Below are positions 40,267 through 44,806 of a stretch of DNA of 44,806 nucleotides, one piece after another (position 1 is the first letter of the stretch; every line of letters begins with the position of its first letter). A program made the position numbers and the translations under genes. Source of the DNA: Caldilineaceae bacterium (lineage in GTDB: Bacteria; Chloroflexota; Anaerolineae; Caldilineales; Caldilineaceae); contig JAPKMW010000098.1 in assembly GCA_026645575.1 (NCBI GenBank), positions 1-44,806 of the forward strand, written 5' to 3'. The notes beneath the pieces were generated by a model that ran no database searches, was not told where the DNA came from, and was given only the letters and a program-made list of their open reading frames with translations.

Positions 40267-41461
40267 CCACATCTTCAAACCCACCCCCCTTGTGAACCCG
40301 CAGCCGTTGGCCGCGCCAGATCACTTCGCGACGACCAAGCATCGCCGCAACGATCTGCAACGGTGTGATCAGCGCGCTGATGAGGGCCAGGGGCCACCAG
40401 CGCGGCGGGGTAGGGTGGCCCAAATAGAGCCGTTCACACAACCCATTCACCAACGTAAAAAGCAGGGCGCTGCTGCCAAAGGCGAACAACGCCCGCCGTC
40501 GCCTTGTCAACAAGGCAAGCAAGGCTAAGAGCGGCAGCAGCAGTTGGTTGAGGCTGCCAAAGGCCATGACGGCCCGTTCGCGACGATTCATCGTTGGCAT
40601 CATCATCTGCTGGGGAAAGACAAACCAGCGCCACATCTGGGTGGCATAGGCTGCCAGTGAGGTAAACCGATTATCAACATCATAGATCAACGGCGTTTGC
40701 ACCACGCGCTGCCCCAACGCCCGCACCCGCCGCGCCAACTCGTGGTCATCATCCAGCCGGCCAGCCATGTTGGTGAAACCACCGGCCGCGTCAAAAATCG
40801 CCCGTCGCAAGGCAAAACAGTGGCCGGTGATCGTAAAGGGCTGGGTCAAATAGCACAGGGGGATATAGCTCAACAGGGCGTTGCTGTTGACAAAGCTGCT
40901 CATCAGGCTCGTGGGCAGATTATGCCAGGCGGTATAACAGGCCAGCCCAAAGACCGCGCCGGCCCCTGGCATGTAAAGATAAGGCAGTAAGGTCGTCAAG
41001 CTTGCGGGGCGCAAGGCAACATCGTCATCGACAAAGCAGAGCACCTCACCCGTGGCGTAGGGCAGCGCCGCGTTGAGCTTTTCGATCTTGGTCGCCATGG
41101 GGCGCGCCGAGGAGACGCGGATCAACTGATGATCCGCCGCGGGTTGCGTCGCCAACCAAGCTGCACATACCTGTTGGCTTTCGACATCCGCGGCGTCACA
41201 AATGAGCAGTTGCTGCACCACCCCGGCATAGTGCAGACGCCCACGGCAAGCCAGCACATGGGGTAGGTTGCTGGCGCCACGCGTGATCGGCGAAAGAATG
41301 GTCACTGTCGGCCAGCCGGTGGCCGGTGGTGGCGGCGCCGGTCGGCGAAAAAAGTGGACCACCGCCGCCAGCTTCCAAAGTCGATCCAGGGCAAAGAGAC
41401 CGGCAAGGCCGATGGCCAAACGATCAGTTCGGCGCAGCACCCGCCCAAACGGAGTAAACAT
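40262..41461 (-). CDS. Ceramide-glucosyltransferase/HpnI-like glycosyltransferase, copy 1
   Basis: A 399-residue paralogue of the downstream gene. An N-terminal membrane segment is followed by TVTILSPITRG, CFVDDDVAL (metal/nucleotide-sugar Asp), RLDDDHELARRV and an intact QMWRW motif ([QR]xxRW). Several membrane segments follow, ending VIWRGQRLRVHKGGGF. It keeps all motifs of active GT21-like enzymes, unlike its neighbour. The acceptor is probably a membrane lipid made or modified by the upstream genes. AAGGA lies 6 nt before the ATG and overlaps the end of the hydrolase gene, with 3 nt between the two coding regions, so translation is coupled. Confidence 0.88.
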   Translation of the reverse strand: MFTPFGRVLRRTDRLAIGLAGLFALDRLWKLAAVVHFFRRPAPPPPATGWPTVTILSPITRGASNLPHVLACRGRLHYAGVVQQLLICDAADVESQQVCAAWLATQPAADHQLIRVSSARPMATKIEKLNAALPYATGEVLCFVDDDVALRPASLTTLLPYLYMPGAGAVFGLACYTAWHNLPTSLMSSFVNSNALLSYIPLCYLTQPFTITGHCFALRRAIFDAAGGFTNMAGRLDDDHELARRVRALGQRVVQTPLIYDVDNRFTSLAAYATQMWRWFVFPQQMMMPTMNRRERAVMAFGSLNQLLLPLLALLALLTRRRRALFAFGSSALLFTLVNGLCERLYLGHPTPPRWWPLALISALITPLQIVAAMLGRREVIWRGQRLRVHKGGGFEDVE

Positions 41462-41464
41462 CTT

Positions 41465-42313
41465 CTATCCTTGCTGGGCTAGGCGTGCCCAAAATTCGCC
41501 ATACGCGGCAATGTGGTGCGCCAATGCGTTCAAGGCGCTACTGTGGCCGGTGGCGTTAATCGTCAACCGGTTGGCCTGGGGGTAAGCGGCGCCCAAGGCG
41601 CGCCGTTCTTCTGCGTCAAATAGATTGTCTCCCTGTGCCTCCACGATCAGCGTTGGCCCGCACCAACGGATGCTGCCTCCACCACGCCACGCCAGCGCAA
41701 CAAAAAGGGCGCACCGTTGCCAAAGCCAGGCGCGCGTGAGGTGTGGCAGCAGGGTGTGAAAATAGTCACGCCAAAAGCGTTCCAGCCCAGTCGTTGCGCC
41801 GAGAAAACGTTGGATCGACCCGCGCATGAGCGCCAGCAAAAGCGGCGGTGGCACAAGCGTTACCAAGGTCATCAGCAGAGTAAAGAGTAAGACGCGTCGG
41901 CGCCGGGGCAACCCTGTGTTGGCAAAAACGAGCGAGGCCACGCGCGCCGGGTAACGCTGCGCAAAATGATGGGCGACTGGTCCGCTATAGGAGCCACCGA
42001 CAAGTTGCACCTGATCAACCCCCTCTGCGTCTAACAGCAGCGCCAGCCCCGCCAGCAGTTGATCCAGTTGACGGCTGGCCGGCGGATAGTCGAGTGAGAG
42101 CACCCGATAGTGTCCGGCAAAGGCTAGCATGTAGTGAAAGGCGGTATCCGCCACCCCTAGTGCGCCCGGCAAAAGTACCACACACCGCTCGCCCGCGCCA
42201 CCGGCCAGGTAGGACCAGGTCACCCCATGGATGACTCGGCTGATCGGCGGGTGAGCGCGGCGAAAGTCCTGTAATAGTTGGTGATGATCGGTCGCTGCGT
42301 CAAAGAGTGCCAT
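41465..42313 (-). CDS. Alpha/beta-fold hydrolase
   Basis: A 282-residue alpha/beta hydrolase. The oxyanion-hole region is VVLLPGALGVADTAF. The nucleophile elbow is VGGSYSG, a G-x-S-x-[small] variant with Ser in the last position. The acid is probably Asp in EAQGDNLFD and the base His in NATGHSSAL. The ATG at 42313 overlaps the SDR stop by 14 nt and has AGGGG 6 nt ahead; longer starts would run through the SDR gene. In olefin-type (Ole) pathways a hydrolase-fold protein (OleB) works with a FabH-like OleA and SDR OleD, and all three fold types occur together here. That functional link is inference. Confidence 0.85.
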   Translation of the reverse strand: MALFDAATDHHQLLQDFRRAHPPISRVIHGVTWSYLAGGAGERCVVLLPGALGVADTAFHYMLAFAGHYRVLSLDYPPASRQLDQLLAGLALLLDAEGVDQVQLVGGSYSGPVAHHFAQRYPARVASLVFANTGLPRRRRVLLFTLLMTLVTLVPPPLLLALMRGSIQRFLGATTGLERFWRDYFHTLLPHLTRAWLWQRCALFVALAWRGGGSIRWCGPTLIVEAQGDNLFDAEERRALGAAYPQANRLTINATGHSSALNALAHHIAAYGEFWARLAQQG

Positions 42314-43142
42314 CACCAACCCCTGTGGCGGCGCCCACAGGGCTGCCAACCATTGTCTGAAAACGCCTGCGCTGGGCAAAGAGCAGCCGTTCAACCAACT
42401 GCGGGGCAAGTCGGTAGCAGATGCGCAGCAGATGTTCACCACCCCACCAAACCGCTTCCCGTTTTCCCTGAGCCAATGCTCGCACAATCGTCTCGCCGAT
42501 CTGCTCTGGTGTGGCCAAGGTGGGTTGACGCCCAGTGTCGGCCTGCGTCCGTGCCGCCATCGGGGCGGTCATAGCGGTGGCCGTGGCCGGTGGATAGGCA
42601 ATTAGCAACCCAATCCCCAAGGGGGTCAACTCGTGCCGTAGCGCTGCACCAAAGTGATGGAGACCAGCCTTGGTCGCGCCGTAGAGGGCGAGATAGGGCA
42701 AGGGCACAAAACTCGTGGTGCTGCCGACTAACACCACGCGGCCCCGTTGGGCGATCAGATCGGGCAGCAGCAGGCGGGTCAATACCAGCGGCGCCGTAAA
42801 ATTGGTGGTCACACAAGCCTGCACGGTTGCCGTCGATTGGTCAAGTAGCGCACCACCGGCCAGGATGCCCGCGTTGTGGACCAGCGTGTCGATGGGTCCC
42901 CATGCGCTGTGTACCTGTTCAATCAGACGCGGCCAGGCGTCGGGGTCACTGAGATCAGCCGTGATGCTTAGTGCTGCTTGGCCCAAGGTACGCAACTCCG
43001 CTGCCGTGGCTGTCAACGGTTCCTGCCGCCGCCCGACCAGGGCCACCGCGACCCCGCGCCGCGCCAACGCCAGGGCGATGCCGCGCCCGATCCCAGTGCC
43101 GCCTCCTGTAACCAGGGCTATGCGCCATGCGTTTGCGCTCAA
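42300..43142 (-). CDS. Short-chain dehydrogenase/reductase
   Basis: A 280-residue classical SDR. It shows ALVTGGGTGIGRG (NAD(P) binding), ADLSDPDAW, VHNAGILAGG, VVLVGSTTSF (catalytic Ser) and YGATKAG (Tyr-x3-Lys), followed by a variable C-terminal substrate region. VGRRQEPL after the second strand suggests NADP preference. The start is set at a TTG (43142) that overlaps the stop of the ketoacyl-synthase gene by 4 nt, with GGCGGTGA just ahead; longer versions would read through that gene. A natural role is reducing the 3-keto product of the upstream condensing enzyme. The context supports this, but no substrate motif proves it. Confidence 0.88.
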   Translation of the reverse strand: MSANAWRIALVTGGGTGIGRGIALALARRGVAVALVGRRQEPLTATAAELRTLGQAALSITADLSDPDAWPRLIEQVHSAWGPIDTLVHNAGILAGGALLDQSTATVQACVTTNFTAPLVLTRLLLPDLIAQRGRVVLVGSTTSFVPLPYLALYGATKAGLHHFGAALRHELTPLGIGLLIAYPPATATAMTAPMAARTQADTGRQPTLATPEQIGETIVRALAQGKREAVWWGGEHLLRICYRLAPQLVERLLFAQRRRFQTMVGSPVGAATGVGDGTL

Positions 43143-44143
43143 AAGTTCACCGCCAGCACACCGAGGGTTAAACCGGCGCCGCTGCCCAAGAGGAGCAACC
43201 GTTCGCCCCGCTTGATCTGCCCGCTTTGCACCGCTTCGGTCAACGCCAGCGGAATCGAGGCGGCAATACAATTCCCACGCGTGGCTAAGTTGGCGATCAC
43301 CCGGTGGGGGGCAAAGCCGCCGCGCAAGGCCAAAAACTCTAGCCCATGGCGGCTGGCCTGGTGGGGCACCACCCAATCGAAGGCGGTCGGCGAGGTGCCG
43401 GTTTGCTGCCAGTAATTGGTGAGGAAAGGCCCTAATAGGCGTCCCGCCTTTTTAAAGATCGCCGGCCCATCCATGTGAAAGAGATTCATCTCGGGGGTGG
43501 TGGCCGGGTGATTCGGGTGATGGCGCGTCCCGCCGCCGAGCACCGTGGTCAAATCAGCCCCGCTGCTAAAGGTGGTAAAGCGCCCTGGCCCAATCGACCC
43601 GGTGGCGCCAGGCTTGGTGCGGACCAGAACAGCCGCCGCGGCGCCATCACCAAAGAGGACGGCACTCTCTGGTTCAGCGGGATTGAGCGAGCGGGAACCA
43701 AGTTCGCTGCTGTAGATCACGGCGGTCTGGCAGGCGCCGCCGGCGATCAACTGTGCGCCATTTTGCAGCGCAACCAGAAAGGAGAGGCAGGTGGCATTCA
43801 GATCAAAGCAGAGGCTGCCACCATCGGGCGCGCCCAAGGCGCGCTGGACAAAACTGGCCGTACAAGGGATCGCCTGGTGGGGACCGGTCGACGCGCCAAT
43901 GATCAAGTCGATCTCGTCCACCTCGCGTTCGGCCATGAGCAGCGCCTGGCGGATCGCCGCCACCGCCATCTCAACCGAACTTTCCGACTCGGCATAACGG
44001 CGTTCACAAACGCCAGTACGCCGCTCGATCCAGCCGGGTTGAAGTCCTAATTGTGTTTCTAATGCCGCGCTGGTCACCCGCCGTGGCGGTAGATACGCGC
44101 CAAGCCCGGCAATGGTAACCGGCAAACTGGTTGGTGGAATCAT
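43139..44143 (-). CDS. Beta-ketoacyl-ACP synthase III (FabH/OleA-like)
   Basis: A 334-residue thiolase-fold condensing enzyme with the Cys-His-Asn triad: Cys119 in FDLNATCLSF, His261 in VVPHQASRHG and Asn291 in TRGNCIAAS. AVLFGDGAAAAVL is the conserved FabH core, and the N-terminus IAGLGAYLPPRRVTSAALE and WIERRTGVCERR are typical. FabH starts fatty-acid chains from acyl-CoA and malonyl-ACP; relatives such as OleA join two long acyl chains. Linkage to an SDR, a hydrolase and lipid glycosyltransferases, rather than to fab genes, argues for a specialised lipid. AGAGGA lies ahead of the ATG and includes part of an 8 bp repeat produced by an insertion upstream. Confidence 0.9.
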   Translation of the reverse strand: MIPPTSLPVTIAGLGAYLPPRRVTSAALETQLGLQPGWIERRTGVCERRYAESESSVEMAVAAIRQALLMAEREVDEIDLIIGASTGPHQAIPCTASFVQRALGAPDGGSLCFDLNATCLSFLVALQNGAQLIAGGACQTAVIYSSELGSRSLNPAEPESAVLFGDGAAAAVLVRTKPGATGSIGPGRFTTFSSGADLTTVLGGGTRHHPNHPATTPEMNLFHMDGPAIFKKAGRLLGPFLTNYWQQTGTSPTAFDWVVPHQASRHGLEFLALRGGFAPHRVIANLATRGNCIAASIPLALTEAVQSGQIKRGERLLLLGSGAGLTLGVLAVNF

Positions 44144-44159
44144 AGTTCATTCCTCTACT

Positions 44160-44242
44160 GTAACTACCAAGCCTGCTCTTAGCCGGTCCGTGACCGGCGA
44201 TGGGGGCGCCGGTCACGGACCGGCTAAGAGCTTAGTAGTTAC
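44160..44242. mobile_element. MITE-like palindromic element with 8 bp target duplication (MITE 2)
   Basis: An 83 bp element bounded by GTAACTAC (44160-44167) and its inverse GTAGTTAC (44235-44242). The inner perfect 24 bp inverted repeat (44176-44199 and 44207-44230) has core GTCCGTGAC. A perfect 8 bp direct repeat CCTCTACT flanks it (44152-44159 and 44243-44250). It lies between the GT1 and ketoacyl-synthase genes, and the GT1 stop codon is within it. It shares core and layout with the element at 19958-20067. Confidence 0.85.
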
Positions 44243-44806
44243 CCTCTACTAAAAAGTGCTGCGCCAACCATGCCACCGCACAGGCCGGCCCAGCTTCGGC
44301 TTGCAGCGTGCGTTGGTGCGATTGGGCATTGGCCTGGAAGGTCGGATTGGTAACGGCTTGCCCCATCGCTACAGCTAGTTTGGCCCCCGTCAGTTGACGG
44401 CGGGGCAGTGGGGGCGGCGCAACGTTAAGCGCGTGAAGCCGCTCACCCCAAAACAGTTGGTCACCAAAGACGGGTACGACGACACTGGGTAGACCGGCGC
44501 GCAACGTTGCGGCGGTGGTCCCCGCGCCGCCGTGATGGACCACCGCCGCACAGCGCGCAAAGAGCCAATCATGGGGCGTTGCCTCAATGGCAAGTACGGT
44601 TGGCGGCAGCTTGATATTGCCCAGATCACCCCAGCCGCGATAGATCAACCCCCGTTGACCGCTTTGGCCAAGGGCATCGACCAACAGGTGGGTCATTGCG
44701 TCGGGGTCACGCCCACCGAGAATGCTGCCAAAGGTGATCACCACCGGTGGCGGTCCGGCGGCCAGAAAATGGAGCAAGGGCGCGGGCGGCTGCCACGCCG
44801 TGGGTT
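44232..44806 (-). CDS. GT1-family glycosyltransferase (UGT/MGT-like), partial at right edge
   Basis: The C-terminal about 190 residues of a GT-B fold glycosyltransferase; the gene runs off the right end. The sequence WQPP...FLAAGPPPVVITFGSILG starts the nucleotide-sugar-binding domain, and HHGGAGTTAATLRAGLPSVVVPVFGDQLFWGERL is the signature of the sterol / macrolide / rhamnolipid glycosyltransferase group. Acceptors of this group are often hydrophobic. It is upstream in the same direction as the ketoacyl-synthase, SDR, hydrolase and two further glycosyltransferases. The final codons (GNY-stop) are supplied by the MITE-like insertion; without it the frame would end VEE-stop directly ahead of the next gene. 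Confidence 0.88.
   Translation of the reverse strand, partial: PTAWQPPAPLLHFLAAGPPPVVITFGSILGGRDPDAMTHLLVDALGQSGQRGLIYRGWGDLGNIKLPPTVLAIEATPHDWLFARCAAVVHHGGAGTTAATLRAGLPSVVVPVFGDQLFWGERLHALNVAPPPLPRRQLTGAKLAVAMGQAVTNPTFQANAQSHQRTLQAEAGPACAVAWLAQHFLVEGNY

Overview
The window looks like a chromosomal segment of a member of the Chloroflexota, probably uncultured. I infer this from several things. Two very large BTAD-ATPase-WD40 regulators are present. There are secreted proteins with long Pro/Thr linkers and a C-terminal [IL]-[FY]-L-P-[LV] motif. GC content is moderately high. Short 7-8 bp repeat tracts, often folded into hairpins, recur both between and inside genes. No rRNA, tRNA, CRISPR array, transposase or phage gene was seen.

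Left part (1-6.0 kb): a hybrid-cluster protein gene lacking its N-terminal iron-sulfur segment; lspA; a DUF433/DUF5615 toxin-antitoxin pair; and a minus-strand operon of aminotransferase, cation diffusion facilitator and VOC-fold protein.

Centre (6.0-32.3 kb): mainly cell-surface and regulatory genes. A secreted zinc metalloprotease is followed by two copies of one genetic module. Each module has a giant minus-strand regulator (SARP-like winged helix, BTAD, STAND ATPase, WD40), a conserved ~130 bp divergent promoter and plus-strand cargo. Module A cargo is a secreted RCC1/ricin-type protein and two tandem EF-hand proteins. Module B cargo is a STAS-like protein, a 75-residue protein and a 3,687-residue multidomain surface protein. 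The two promoters share TTGNAAY-like heptamers on an 11 bp phase (offsets 0, 11, 33, 44) and a TATGCT box at offset 61 in both. This is the geometry expected of SARP-activated promoters. The promoter-regulator module appears to have been duplicated and to drive unrelated cargo.

Right part (32.3-44.8 kb): a Gfo/Idh/MocA oxidoreductase and a ribokinase; a convergent choline-dehydrogenase-type GMC oxidoreductase; an AAA/DUF4143 ATPase with a sigma70 promoter overlapped by an inverted repeat; and a TetR regulator. Last is a tightly packed minus-strand operon running off the right edge: GT1-type glycosyltransferase, ketoacyl-synthase III, SDR, alpha/beta hydrolase and two ceramide-glucosyltransferase-like enzymes. 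It plausibly makes a glycosylated long-chain lipid.

Two non-coding palindromic elements (19958-20067 and 44160-44242) are each flanked by a perfect 8 bp direct repeat and share a GTCCGTGAC core, so they look like related MITEs. One sits in the module B promoter region and the other in an operon junction, where it changed the end of a gene. The strongest candidates for something undescribed are the duplicated SARP-type module with its phased operator, the repeat islands translated inside regulator linkers, and the lipid-glycosylation operon.
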